Assembly: GCA_029567325.1 (NCBI GenBank)
Contig: JAKQLF010000122.1
Span: forward strand, 1-64,000
Direction of reading: 5' to 3'
DNA length: 64,000 nucleotides
DNA from: Bacteroidota bacterium
GTDB taxonomy: Bacteria; Bacteroidota; Bacteroidia; Chitinophagales; Saprospiraceae
Shown: positions 18,886 through 28,194 of the stretch, one piece after another
Layout: each line of letters opens with the position of its first letter
Numbering within the stretch: the first letter of the stretch is position 1
The notes under the pieces: model-generated
The model's database searches: none
What the model was told of the DNA's origin: nothing
What the model saw: the letters and a program-made list of their open reading frames with translations, nothing else
Position numbers and translations under genes: made by a program

Positions 18886-20655
18886 TTATAAAATAATGTC
18901 TTCAAGTACACTCAAAGGTATACAACCCGGCTGTAAAACCGCATTGTGAAATTGTTTGATGTCAAAACCTGGCATTTTACTTTTTTTATTCCGCAATTCG
19001 ATGATTTTCAATTGCCCGATTTTATAGGAAAGAGCCTGCCCTGGCCAAGCCATGTATCGCTCGATTTCAGAAATGATTTCCTCCTCAGATTTCGCCTCAT
19101 TGTCAAGAGAATATTTGATTGCCTTTTCTCTGGACCATCCTTTTGCATGAATTCCAGTATCAACCACCAATCTGATGGCGCGATGGATTTCTGCGCTCAA
19201 CATGCCAAAGTATTGATAAGGATCTGTATATAATCCCAATTCTTTGCCCAATGATTCTGTGTACAACGCCCATCCTTCGCCATAAGCACTGTACCACAAC
19301 AATTTTCTGAATGCAGGAAGGGAGTCGTTCTCCATCTGCAGAGAAATTTGATAATGATGTCCCGGTATAGCCTCATGCAAAAACAAGTCTTCATCACTGA
19401 GGGTATTGTATTTTTTTACATTGGGAATCGGCACATAAAATACTCCTGGACGAGATCCATCAATAGCGCCTTGTTGATATTCGGCAGCAGCCGATGCTTC
19501 CCTGAAGGCTTCTGTTCGCCTTACTTCGAAAGGAATTTTGGGCTTGAGATCAAAAAGCTTGTCCAGATTGGGCTTCATTTTTTCATGAATCTTATTGAAA
19601 TTTTCTACTACTTGTTCTGGCTCCGTGAATGGCATCAACTTTTTATTATTGCGCACATGCAAGAAAAATTGATTCAAGTTGCCTTTGAAACCTACTTGAC
19701 TTTTTACGGTCTCCATCTCTTTCCTCAATCTGGCTACTTCATTGAGTCCGAGTTGATGGATTTCTTCTGCCGTCATTTGCGTTGTCGTAAATTCCTTGAT
19801 TTGGTGTTGATAATAAGCAGCACCATTTGGAATTTCGCTGATGCCTGAAGTTTCTCTGGAGGCAGTGAGGTAATCATTTTTTAGGAATTCTACTATGTCC
19901 AGAAACCGCGGTAACAATTTATCCTTGATGATCAGGCCATATGAAAGTGCTAGTGCACTGCTGTCCTCACTGCTCATATCCTCTGGCGTATTCAAAATAG
20001 GCTTGAAGAAAAGGTGTTTTTCAACGTCTTGTTGAGCCATTTGCTCAAATTGAGGAATCATTTTTAAGGTCAATGCTTTGGGTAAAACATAACCTGAATC
20101 TATGCCTTCCATCATTCTCACTTTTGCAGTATCCAGCCAGGTTGCGTATGCATCCAAACGTTTGTGCCAGTTTTCATAGTCCGCTTTATTTTTGAATGGT
20201 TGTGCACTTTCACCACTTGCTTGAGTGGCCATGATCAAATGGAGCGATTCAAATTGGTTGAGGGGCATCAAATCTGTCCTGAAATTCAACTCCGACAAAG
20301 CGATGTCGCACTCCCAGTTTAGCACATCATAACTCGTTTGTGCATTGGCTGATAATTTACTTTTATCTATGGAAGCCAGTTTGTCTTTAGTTCTTGTGAA
20401 AAAAGCCTTTACATCATTCCTGTATTCAACCGATAGCGTATTTGGCAATTGATCATTATATCCTTCTATTCCAACAAAAGTCGCTTCGAAAGGAAAAAAA
20501 TCAAAACGCTCTTCATAATAATCTTCCAAGGCTTCATCAAAATCCGCGGCCAACTTGGAATTATCCTCAGGCACATCGGCTATAGTTGGATCTGACTGCT
20601 TTTTGCAGCTAGCCAAGATTAGCACTAAAAATAAAAAAATGATGCCTTTGTACAT
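18886..20655 (-). CDS. DUF885 family lipoprotein, putative zinc carboxypeptidase
   Basis: 589 residues. The N-terminal lipoprotein leader has the lipobox LASC (Cys17) and then KKQSDP. The body is the all-helical DUF885 fold, with the zinc motif HEAIPGHH at 427-434 and a downstream GEGWALYTESLG segment providing the usual Glu ligand region. The C-terminus has the conserved RYMAWPGQALSYKIGQ motif. Family members resemble M32-type carboxypeptidases, but substrates are largely unknown. Predicted location is the periplasmic side of a membrane. First gene of a three-gene run, with a -7 box in the palindrome at 20666-20683. Confidence 0.92.
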   Translation of the reverse strand: MYKGIIFLFLVLILASCKKQSDPTIADVPEDNSKLAADFDEALEDYYEERFDFFPFEATFVGIEGYNDQLPNTLSVEYRNDVKAFFTRTKDKLASIDKSKLSANAQTSYDVLNWECDIALSELNFRTDLMPLNQFESLHLIMATQASGESAQPFKNKADYENWHKRLDAYATWLDTAKVRMMEGIDSGYVLPKALTLKMIPQFEQMAQQDVEKHLFFKPILNTPEDMSSEDSSALALSYGLIIKDKLLPRFLDIVEFLKNDYLTASRETSGISEIPNGAAYYQHQIKEFTTTQMTAEEIHQLGLNEVARLRKEMETVKSQVGFKGNLNQFFLHVRNNKKLMPFTEPEQVVENFNKIHEKMKPNLDKLFDLKPKIPFEVRRTEAFREASAAAEYQQGAIDGSRPGVFYVPIPNVKKYNTLSDEDLFLHEAIPGHHYQISLQMENDSLPAFRKLLWYSAYGEGWALYTESLGKELGLYTDPYQYFGMLSAEIHRAIRLVVDTGIHAKGWSREKAIKYSLDNEAKSEEEIISEIERYMAWPGQALSYKIGQLKIIELRNKKSKMPGFDIKQFHNAVLQPGCIPLSVLEDIIL

Positions 20656-20665
20656 GGTCGTGGTT

Positions 20666-20683
20666 TTATATTTGCAAATATAA
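20666..20683. promoter_or_regulatory. 18-base palindrome carrying divergent -7 boxes
   Basis: TTATATTTGCAAATATAA is a perfect palindrome that contains TATATTTG on both strands, back to back. The minus-strand box is 20 bases from the DUF885 start (20655). The plus-strand box (20667-20674) is 134 bases before the ABC ATPase gene and has TTTG at 20647-20650, 16 bases upstream. Either strand, or a regulator binding the palindrome, could use it. Confidence 0.5.
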
Positions 20684-20807
20684 GTTTTTACTTGATTTGC
20701 CAGCCCTTCAACGAATTAAGGATACTGTCTGTCGAAGAAATGAAGGATTTCGATCTTTTTTTGACCATATTTGTTTTCAATTGAAGAAAAATAATTGATC
20801 TATTACT

Positions 20808-21716
20808 ATGAGCTATCTTGAAATCAACAATGTCGTCAAACAATATGGTGATTACTTTGCCAACGACCATATTACTTTTGATGTGGGAGCTGGAAAGTTA
20901 TTCGGCTTACTTGGGCCCAATGGTGCAGGTAAAACCACTCTCATCAGGATCATTACCGCCATCACCCGGCCAGATTCCGGAACGGTTAAGCTAGGGGGAA
21001 AATTAATCAATGATGATTTGGCGGGATCTATAGGATATATGCCCGAAGAAAGAGGTCTTTACAAAAAGATGAAAATTGCTGACCATCTCATCTACCTCGG
21101 CCAACTCAAAGGTTTAAAGAAAAACGAAGTCGTTGCAAATATCAAATATTGGTTTGATAAGTTTGAAATTGCAGACTGGCGCAATAAAAATGTGGAGGAA
21201 TTGTCAAAAGGTATGCAACAAAAGGTGCAGTTTATAGCCACCGTTTTGCACAAACCAGGTTTACTGATTCTCGACGAACCATTCTCAGGCCTGGATCCTG
21301 TCAACGCCAATCTGATCAAAGATGAAATTTACAACCTCAACAAACAAGGCACGACCATCATTTTCAGTACTCACAGAATGGAGCAGGTCGAAGAAATCTG
21401 CGAAGAAATCGTTTTGGTCAATAAAGGCAAAGTCATCCTCAATGGCAATGTAGATCAGGTAAAAGAGTCATTCAAGGAAAATAAATACTTGTTTAAAATT
21501 GCGGGTGAGAACATCCAAAACCCACTTCCAGACCAATTTGATGTCCTGGAGCATCATGACAATTCTATGATCGTGAAATCAAAAAATGGTGACAATGCTT
21601 CTGCTTTATTGAGGGCATTCATCAATCAGGGTACAGATATCAAGGAGTATCGGGAAATTTTGCCCGGTCTCAATGAAATCTTCATCAAACAAGTAACCAC
21701 CAAAGAAAGCCTTTAA
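20808..21716 (+). CDS. ABC transporter ATP-binding protein, NatA type
   Basis: 302 residues. Walker A GPNGAGKTT at 36-44, signature LSKGMQQ at 132-138, Walker B LLILDEP at 152-158, then FSGLDPVN and the switch His in FSTHRMEQ. The last ~80 residues form the C-terminal extension typical of DrrA/NatA/YhaQ exporters. It works with the permease encoded 34 bases downstream (21751-23106). NatAB systems move sodium, drugs or other hydrophobic compounds outward; the substrate cannot be read from sequence. Confidence 0.93.
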   Translation: MSYLEINNVVKQYGDYFANDHITFDVGAGKLFGLLGPNGAGKTTLIRIITAITRPDSGTVKLGGKLINDDLAGSIGYMPEERGLYKKMKIADHLIYLGQLKGLKKNEVVANIKYWFDKFEIADWRNKNVEELSKGMQQKVQFIATVLHKPGLLILDEPFSGLDPVNANLIKDEIYNLNKQGTTIIFSTHRMEQVEEICEEIVLVNKGKVILNGNVDQVKESFKENKYLFKIAGENIQNPLPDQFDVLEHHDNSMIVKSKNGDNASALLRAFINQGTDIKEYREILPGLNEIFIKQVTTKESL

Positions 21717-21750
21717 ACATCTAACCAAACCAACATAAGAAAGAATCAAC

Positions 21751-23106
21751 ATGGATAAAATCTGGATCATCATCAAGAGAGAATACCTCTCCAGAGTAAT
21801 GAAAAAAAGCTTTTTACTCGTGACCATTTTGGCACCGCTGAGCATTGCTGTGATCGCAGTGGTAGGTGGATATTTTGCCTCCAGTTCTAGTGGTACAACC
21901 AATGTAGCCATTGTAGATGAAGCGACGGTTTTAAAAAACTATGCTTTGCCAGATGGAAATATCAAGTACACCATCTTGGATGGAAATGTAGCCGATCTCA
22001 AGCTCAATTATATTGATAAGGGATTTGGTGTTCTTGTGCAAATTCCAAAAATGGACAGCTTGGGCCAAGCAAAATTACCTCTGAAATATTTTAGCAAAGA
22101 CAAACTGAGCATCTCCAATATTTCCAAAATTGAAAACGACATCAAAAATGGTCTGGAAGCTTATAAACTTGCCAATTCTGGCATTGATCCAGGATCGATA
22201 GAGCGCCTAAAGATCAAAGTAAACATGGAAAATGCCCTTTCTAGTGATGCTCCTTCAGGAGATAACGGTGCAGTAAAAGGTAATACTTCCAGCAAATTGT
22301 CGAGCATCATTGCAACTGCTCTGGCTTACGCAATGGGCTTCATGATGTACATGGTCATATTTATCTTTGGTGGAATGGTCATGCGGAGCGTCATGGAAGA
22401 AAAAATCAGCCGTATTGTGGAAGTGATGATTTCTTCTGTAAAACCATTTCAGCTGCTTTTGGGAAAAGTGATTGGTGTGGGTTTGGTGGGCTTGACCCAG
22501 TTGCTCATCTGGATGATTTTGATTCCAGCTGTGATGTTTTTGGTTGCACAAATATATGCCCCAGACTCCGCGAGTATGGTTTCGGGACCACAAGCACAAC
22601 AAGCCAAAGAACTTTATGACCAAATAAATACAGAATCTGGTTCACAGATCATGAATGTAATCAAAGAGATCAAGTCGTTTAATTGGTGGGTGATTTTACC
22701 TGCTTTTGCACTCTTTTTCTTTGGCGGTTACTTCCTATATTCTTCACTTTTTGCTGCCATTGGGGCTTCAATTGGTGATGATTTAGCCGAGGGTCAGCAA
22801 ATGATGTTGCCCATCATTGTGCCTGTAATACTTGCCTTCATCATGATTCCGTCAGTATTACAGGACCCTAATGGGCCAGTGGCCGTCTTCGGCTCGTTAT
22901 TCCCCTTATTTTCACCCATCATCATGCCCGCGAGGCTGCCTTTTGATCCGCCAGTCTGGCAAGTGTTGGTTTCCTTAGTATTTTTATTTGCTAGTGTGGT
23001 TGCCTTTACATGGGTGGCTGCCAGAATTTACCGAGTAGGAATATTTATGTATGGCAAAAAGGTATCTTTCAAGGAATTGGGCAAATGGATATTTTATAAA
23101 TCATAA
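21751..23106 (+). CDS. ABC-2 type permease, NatB-like
   Basis: 451 residues. One N-terminal helix (about 19-45) is followed by a large extracytoplasmic domain (about 50-185), then five or six C-terminal helices. The family motif FGGMVMRSVMEEKISRIVEVMISSVKP lies at about 210-235, with the EEK..R..E core of ABC-2 NatB permeases. Partner of the preceding ATPase, together forming an exporter. The aspartoacylase-like gene starts 9 bases later, suggesting a three-gene transcript. Confidence 0.92.
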   Translation: MDKIWIIIKREYLSRVMKKSFLLVTILAPLSIAVIAVVGGYFASSSSGTTNVAIVDEATVLKNYALPDGNIKYTILDGNVADLKLNYIDKGFGVLVQIPKMDSLGQAKLPLKYFSKDKLSISNISKIENDIKNGLEAYKLANSGIDPGSIERLKIKVNMENALSSDAPSGDNGAVKGNTSSKLSSIIATALAYAMGFMMYMVIFIFGGMVMRSVMEEKISRIVEVMISSVKPFQLLLGKVIGVGLVGLTQLLIWMILIPAVMFLVAQIYAPDSASMVSGPQAQQAKELYDQINTESGSQIMNVIKEIKSFNWWVILPAFALFFFGGYFLYSSLFAAIGASIGDDLAEGQQMMLPIIVPVILAFIMIPSVLQDPNGPVAVFGSLFPLFSPIIMPARLPFDPPVWQVLVSLVFLFASVVAFTWVAARIYRVGIFMYGKKVSFKELGKWIFYKS

Positions 23107-23115
23107 AACGGGCTG

Positions 23116-24021
23116 ATGGATCGCATCATTGGCCAATATACAGGGAGTGAAAAAGGTCCTTTGCTCATAGCTGTCGGGGGATTGCATGGCAATGAACACG
23201 CAGGTGTTGAAGGCATCAAACGGTTATTATTTTTGCTCAATCGGGAAGAAATCATCAACCCGGGATTTGTTTTTAAAGGGGAATTTATAGGCATTGCCGG
23301 CAATAAAATGGCCTTGGAAAATAAGGTGCGTTTCATAGACAAAGACCTCAACAGAATTTGGGGGACAGTTGGTAATCAGGAATCCGCTGAGGAATATGGT
23401 CAGATGCAAACCATCATGGCCATCATTGAGCAATCTATTACCACCTACGCCCACACACAAGTGGTGCTCCTGGACTTGCACACCACCTCTGCGCCTCGAG
23501 GAATTTTTGCCGTTCCCACCGACTTGGAAGGCAGTCTTTATTTTGCAGAAAGCCTCCATTGCCCTGTAATCATCAACATGATGGACGAACTCAAAGGCAC
23601 GATGGTTGGCTATTATGCTGGTAGAATCATCGGCGGCTCCACCATCAGTTCTTTGGCATTTGAGTCCGGTCAACACGATGACCCACTTTCTATCACCATG
23701 TCTGTAGCTGCTTTGGTCAATTGTCTGCGATCCATTGGTTGCGTTCATGAAGACGACGTGGAGGGCAAACACGATGATGTCCTCAAAGCTTACGCCAACG
23801 GCCTTCCTTCCAAGTGTCGCATCATTTATAAACACCACATCCAAGATGCCAGTAAATACCAAATGTTACCCGGCTTTGAGGGCTTTCAAAAAATAACTGC
23901 CGGTCAATTACTCGCCTATGATGATGGCGTAGAAGTGCGGGCTCCAATGGATGGTAGGATATTAATGCCGCTTTATCAGCAAAAGGGGAATGAAGGGTTT
24001 TTTATTGTGGATGAGGGGTGA
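23116..24021 (+). CDS. succinylglutamate desuccinylase / aspartoacylase family zinc hydrolase
   Basis: 301 residues. M14-like zinc site: His24 and Glu27 in GGLHGNEHAGVEG, and His122 in LLDLHTTSAPRG. The DKDLNR motif at 75-80 provides the Arg that binds substrate carboxylate. A C-terminal beta domain follows (AGQLLAYDDGVEVRAPMDGRILMPLY), as in AspA/AstE. It would remove an acyl group from an N-acyl amino acid or a related amide. The exact substrate is uncertain. It immediately follows the exporter genes, so it may act on the exported or a competing compound (inference). Confidence 0.88.
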   Translation: MDRIIGQYTGSEKGPLLIAVGGLHGNEHAGVEGIKRLLFLLNREEIINPGFVFKGEFIGIAGNKMALENKVRFIDKDLNRIWGTVGNQESAEEYGQMQTIMAIIEQSITTYAHTQVVLLDLHTTSAPRGIFAVPTDLEGSLYFAESLHCPVIINMMDELKGTMVGYYAGRIIGGSTISSLAFESGQHDDPLSITMSVAALVNCLRSIGCVHEDDVEGKHDDVLKAYANGLPSKCRIIYKHHIQDASKYQMLPGFEGFQKITAGQLLAYDDGVEVRAPMDGRILMPLYQQKGNEGFFIVDEG

Positions 24022-24294
24022 AGTTATAATACTTTAATGCGAAAAGTTGAGGAGAAGAAATCACTAGACGCAGTTTTTGATAAAAAGAGGTGGCTAAAGT
24101 TTGGTATTGCAACCTCCGAGCTAAGTCATTGAAAAAAATAAATACCCTTAGCTACTATTGACAAAAAAGTTTGTTTAAAATGTTTGACTAGTAAAATATA
24201 TATATATCTTCGCAATTGCTTCCGCTGACTTATTTATTTAAGCATTCCCAGATCACTTCTTCTGGTTAGTTCAGAACTCTACGAATGTAATTCC
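24022..24294. other. gap before the TonB receptor gene
   Basis: 273 bases without a convincing gene. It holds the best-spaced promoter match of the window (24183-24212). The stretch 24022-24180 shows nothing further. Confidence 0.5.
24183..24212 (+). promoter_or_regulatory. putative promoter of the TonB receptor operon
   Basis: TTTG at 24183-24186, an 18-base gap, then TATCTTCG at 24205-24212, which differs from TAnnTTTG at one position. The leader to the ATG at 24295 would be about 75 bases. Confidence 0.45.
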
Positions 24295-26691
24295 ATGAAA
24301 ATTATATCCACAAAAAACCATCTTAAAAATTTCTGCCTTTTTAGTCTTTTGGCAATTTGCCCAACTTTGTGGTCTCAAGCTGTAAAAATTAAAATTATCG
24401 ATGTTAGCTCGAACACACCTATAGAAAATGCCACTATCACAACCACCTTACCATCCTATTATGTTACCAATGAAGAGGGCGAGATACTCATCAATGGAAA
24501 AGATTTTAGAGATAAAAAATTACAGATCAGCGTAAATAGCTTGGGATATGAGAGCATTGACACTGTATTGACCGCCAATAACTCCTTTGTGCTTTTGAAA
24601 ATGACTTTCAACAACTTTTTGGATGAAGTGCAGGTCGTCGCAAAGCCTACCATTATCAACCTTTCTTTACACACCCTTACACAAAAAGATATTAAAAACA
24701 CGTTCCCCTTATTGGGAGAAAAAGATCCGATGAAAACCTTACAGCTTTTGCCCGGCGTACAAGCTGCACAGGAAGGGACTGCCTCCATATTCGTACGCGG
24801 TGGTAATCCTGGAGAAAATTTGGTGCTTTTGGATGGCGTTCCCATTCATAATTCAAACCATTTTTTTGGCCTGATTTCAACCATCAACCCCAATATCATT
24901 TCCAACATCAACTTCTACAAAGGTGGCTTTCCAGCTCAATACAATGACAAGGTTTCCTCCGTGATTGATATCAGTACACACAATTATTTAAACGATACAA
25001 CCAAAATAGGAATCGGAATCCTTTCGAGCAATATTTCACTTTCTAGAAATTTCCTGAGCAAAAAAGTAAATGTACAGTTTGCAGTAAGATCCACACCACT
25101 ATCACTGCTCAAAGGCGCTTATGATCGCTTTCAAAACATCAATCAGGTGGTAAGAAATGGCAGTAACGTTTGGTTTTATGATGTTTATAGTAAAGTGAAT
25201 GTGGCCCTCCATAAAAATCTGGACTTACAATGTTCATACTTCAACAGTTATGATGCCATAAATTTGCGGAATAAAACTCTGGATTCTGAGCAACAAAACA
25301 CCATCATGGCAGACTCTACAAAGCTCAAGTGGCTTTCAACTTTTTATTCCATGAGCCTCCATCATAAATCGGGATTAAAATATAATTCCAAATTCAACGC
25401 TTATTATTCCCGTTATTCCTTAAGTAATAATGACGGAATCATTAATAATGTAAAAAATGCAAGATCCTTGTATGATTATCAAAATGAGATTGATGAATTT
25501 GCTATAAACCAGGTCTTTAACTACTTTATGACATCTTCCACCAGCGTCAAAGCGGGCGTAAGTTATAAGGTACAAAAATTCAATAATGCATCTTTTATTG
25601 AGGAAATTGTTCAAGGTAAAATGATTCAAAATGAAAAAGAAAACTATCGCAAACAACAAAATCTGTTGAACTCCTTTGTGTCATTAAATGGTCTGCTTTT
25701 TGGAAAATTCCTGAGGTATGATGCAGGAATTAATGTGTCCAATAATTTGACGCTCAAAGCTATTTTTTTAGAGCCTAGGATCAATGCCTCTTTCCAGATT
25801 ACAGACTTTTCTGTCATCGGCACCTATCATAAAATTCATCAAAATGCCAATTTAATCACGCCGGAAAACCTTGGTTTACCCATTCAAATTTGGTTGCCCT
25901 CATTTTCGCAACCAACCATTGTTGCTTCTGATCAAATATCCCTGGGATTTCTAAAAAATATACGTGGTGGTTATTTTTCCATAGAAGGATATTATAAAAC
26001 CACACAAAATTTAGTTTACGCAAGTCAAGGTGCAGATTTGAGGATTGTCAACCCCGAAAGCTCTTCAGTCGCAAGAGGCGGAACAGCAAAATCAAAAGGT
26101 ATTGAGTTCATTTTTAATAAAAATATGCCTTGGATAGATTTGAAACTATCCTACACCTTATCAAATTCTAGAATCCAATTTGCAACTTTAAATAGGGGTA
26201 AATCATTTTTACAAAATACCAATAGGACGCATGCCATCAATTTACAAGTATCAAAACCCATAACTCCAAAATGGACATCCTTTCTATTGGTAAGTTATGC
26301 TACCGCTTATCCCATCACCATTCCAGAAAACGTTTATCCCTCAGCCAGTTTTAATAATTTTCCCATCAATGGGTCAAACTTCAGCCCAGAAAACTCATTT
26401 TTACTGGACTTTACTGGTGGCGATGTATTGAGTTCTTTGGTTTACGACCTCAACACAGTTAACAATTACCAATCAAAATCACACTTTAGGATTGACTTGA
26501 GTTTGAGAAAAGTGATGCAGAAAAGTGAACTATCCTTTGGTGTTTATAATCTGTTGTGGAGAAAAAATCCTTTCATTACAGCGATCACCGACCGCATAGA
26601 CAATAGTGGAAATCGGTCAGATAGAATTTATAAACAAACTGTTTCTTTGTTTAATTTTATACCTTTTGTGCAATATGAAAGAAGTTTCTAA
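24295..26691 (+). CDS. TonB-dependent outer-membrane receptor with carboxypeptidase-like N-domain
   Basis: 798 residues. Signal peptide about 1-27 (ends PTLWSQA). Residues ~28-110 form the CarboxypepD_reg-like beta sandwich seen in many Bacteroidota receptors. The plug domain (about 115-230) includes LPGVQAAQEGTASIFVRGG, ENLVLLDGVPIHN and YKGGFPAQYNDKVSSVIDI. The rest is a 22-strand type barrel rich in alternating aromatic/polar segments. It imports an unknown ligand, powered by TonB. The next gene (DUF4249-like lipoprotein) starts inside its last 17 bases, the usual arrangement for this receptor class. A short SusC-type signature is absent, so a glycan role is less likely. Confidence 0.92.
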   Translation: MKIISTKNHLKNFCLFSLLAICPTLWSQAVKIKIIDVSSNTPIENATITTTLPSYYVTNEEGEILINGKDFRDKKLQISVNSLGYESIDTVLTANNSFVLLKMTFNNFLDEVQVVAKPTIINLSLHTLTQKDIKNTFPLLGEKDPMKTLQLLPGVQAAQEGTASIFVRGGNPGENLVLLDGVPIHNSNHFFGLISTINPNIISNINFYKGGFPAQYNDKVSSVIDISTHNYLNDTTKIGIGILSSNISLSRNFLSKKVNVQFAVRSTPLSLLKGAYDRFQNINQVVRNGSNVWFYDVYSKVNVALHKNLDLQCSYFNSYDAINLRNKTLDSEQQNTIMADSTKLKWLSTFYSMSLHHKSGLKYNSKFNAYYSRYSLSNNDGIINNVKNARSLYDYQNEIDEFAINQVFNYFMTSSTSVKAGVSYKVQKFNNASFIEEIVQGKMIQNEKENYRKQQNLLNSFVSLNGLLFGKFLRYDAGINVSNNLTLKAIFLEPRINASFQITDFSVIGTYHKIHQNANLITPENLGLPIQIWLPSFSQPTIVASDQISLGFLKNIRGGYFSIEGYYKTTQNLVYASQGADLRIVNPESSSVARGGTAKSKGIEFIFNKNMPWIDLKLSYTLSNSRIQFATLNRGKSFLQNTNRTHAINLQVSKPITPKWTSFLLVSYATAYPITIPENVYPSASFNNFPINGSNFSPENSFLLDFTGGDVLSSLVYDLNTVNNYQSKSHFRIDLSLRKVMQKSELSFGVYNLLWRKNPFITAITDRIDNSGNRSDRIYKQTVSLFNFIPFVQYERSF

Positions 26692-27577
26692 AAATCACAT
26701 CATTTTAACTTGCTTATTGACTTGCTTTTGGTCTTGTAGTGACTTTGAACCAATTGAGGGCGATTTTGATATTAACAATAAGGAAGTTTATTACGCATTT
26801 GTGAGTGACTTCATATCACCCATAATTTATCATACTACCTCTAGGAGCATTAGTGAACCGGTAGACTTTGCATTTCAACCCACTGTTGGGATAAGTTTGC
26901 AAAATGGTATTGAAAATTTTCCTGTTGATGTACAATCCGAGGACCCTTACTACCGTCTTTTCAATAGTGCTGCTGATTTTATTGCACAACCACTGGATAG
27001 TATTTATTTAATGGATGTCCATAAAAATAAAATTGCCTCCTGCCGCATTCCTGTAAAAATCCAGCAATCTTATAAAATTATATCCATCGATGCTCAAACG
27101 AAAGACATAGAAATAGAGGTAAAAATCAATAATTATGAGGACATAAATGTAGCTTGGGGTATTGGTCTTCTTGATAAACCGTTGATTGGGGTTAGGGTAA
27201 GTGGAAATTCATTTTATACCATCCAAGAATTTTATACAAATTTTGAAGAAAAAATACACCAGATTCCAGGAACCATTTTTGATCAAATTATCAATAAAAA
27301 AGACATCATTGCAAATAATGGTATAATTAATTTTAGATATCGCTTTCCAGAACTAAATGAAAATATTAAGGCAAAAGATGCCCACATCATTCTTTATTTT
27401 TCCAACATAGATGCCAATATTTACAATTACAGTATCAATGCAAGAAAAAATGGAGCAAGTGCAGAAAGCTCTTATACGCCGTTTTTCTTCCTGGAAGGAA
27501 ATATAAAAGATAGTTATGGCGTTTTTGGGGGATATAGTGTGCAAACGGATACTATATTTTATGATGATGTTTTTTAG
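26675..27577 (+). CDS. DUF4249-like lipoprotein partner of the TonB receptor
   Basis: 300 residues from the ATG at 26675 (MKEVSKNH); a longer frame exists but would extend far into the receptor gene. Lipobox CFWSC (Cys21). The C-terminal region matches the DUF4249 pattern: a Y-x-Y-x-I run, then PFFFLEGNIKDSYGVFGGYSV, which resembles the family P-x-N-I-x-G-x-G-x-F-G-x-Y motif. DUF4249 lipoproteins are usually encoded next to TonB receptors and are thought to sit on the barrel as substrate-binding lids. Its 17-base overlap with the receptor gene argues for coupled translation. Confidence 0.75.
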   Translation: MKEVSKNHIILTCLLTCFWSCSDFEPIEGDFDINNKEVYYAFVSDFISPIIYHTTSRSISEPVDFAFQPTVGISLQNGIENFPVDVQSEDPYYRLFNSAADFIAQPLDSIYLMDVHKNKIASCRIPVKIQQSYKIISIDAQTKDIEIEVKINNYEDINVAWGIGLLDKPLIGVRVSGNSFYTIQEFYTNFEEKIHQIPGTIFDQIINKKDIIANNGIINFRYRFPELNENIKAKDAHIILYFSNIDANIYNYSINARKNGASAESSYTPFFFLEGNIKDSYGVFGGYSVQTDTIFYDDVF

Positions 27578-27626
27578 TCCTCGACAATTATTATTTTCTA
27601 AATAATTAAACCAAAAAAATCACACC

Positions 27627-27974
27627 ATGTCTAAAGTAAACTTAATTATCCTACTTCTCCTTTTTATAATTCAGTCTTCATATAGGCAACAACAAGGCTT
27701 TGAGGATATTTGGATAGATCCTATAATCCTCGATGTTTCTCAAAGTTCAAGTGCATCTTTTGAAAAGTCCATAAATTTAGAACTTGATGGAAATAGGACA
27801 GACCAATATTTGGTAATAGATGACGATAAAATTATCCCTTATGCTCAGTTTATTTCTCGTCAAAAATCTGGTGAATACAATGATAAATGTATAACAAGTT
27901 TTATCCCAAAATCGGAGGATAGGCCCAGGAAAATTAAACTTATAATTTATGTAGATGAGTGTGCGGCTGACTAG
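27627..27974 (+). CDS. small exported protein, unrecognised
   Basis: 115 residues. Leader MSKVNLIILLLLFIIQ is a signal peptide, with cleavage near residue 20. The mature part is short and beta-rich (INLELDGNRTDQYLVIDDDKIIPYAQF) and ends in a Cys-containing tail (YVDECAAD). No domain is recognised. It follows the DUF4249-like gene by 49 bases on the same strand and may be a third component of that uptake locus. Base composition is as AT-rich as its neighbours. Confidence 0.6.
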   Translation: MSKVNLIILLLLFIIQSSYRQQQGFEDIWIDPIILDVSQSSSASFEKSINLELDGNRTDQYLVIDDDKIIPYAQFISRQKSGEYNDKCITSFIPKSEDRPRKIKLIIYVDECAAD

Positions 27975-28194
27975 ATGCATTCTACGATTAACCAAGTAAA
28001 ATTTGAATCAATTGTTTTTCAATAAAAGGATAAATTCTTAGAAAGTTTTAATAATCAGATTAAATAAACAAAAGAGATAATCCGACTCAATCGGAAATTG
28101 TCAGATGATTATGTATAGAATTATTGGTTCCAAAATTTGAATAATTGAGAATTATGCTATTATTTTATACGTTTTATACATATTCCTTTTTAAC

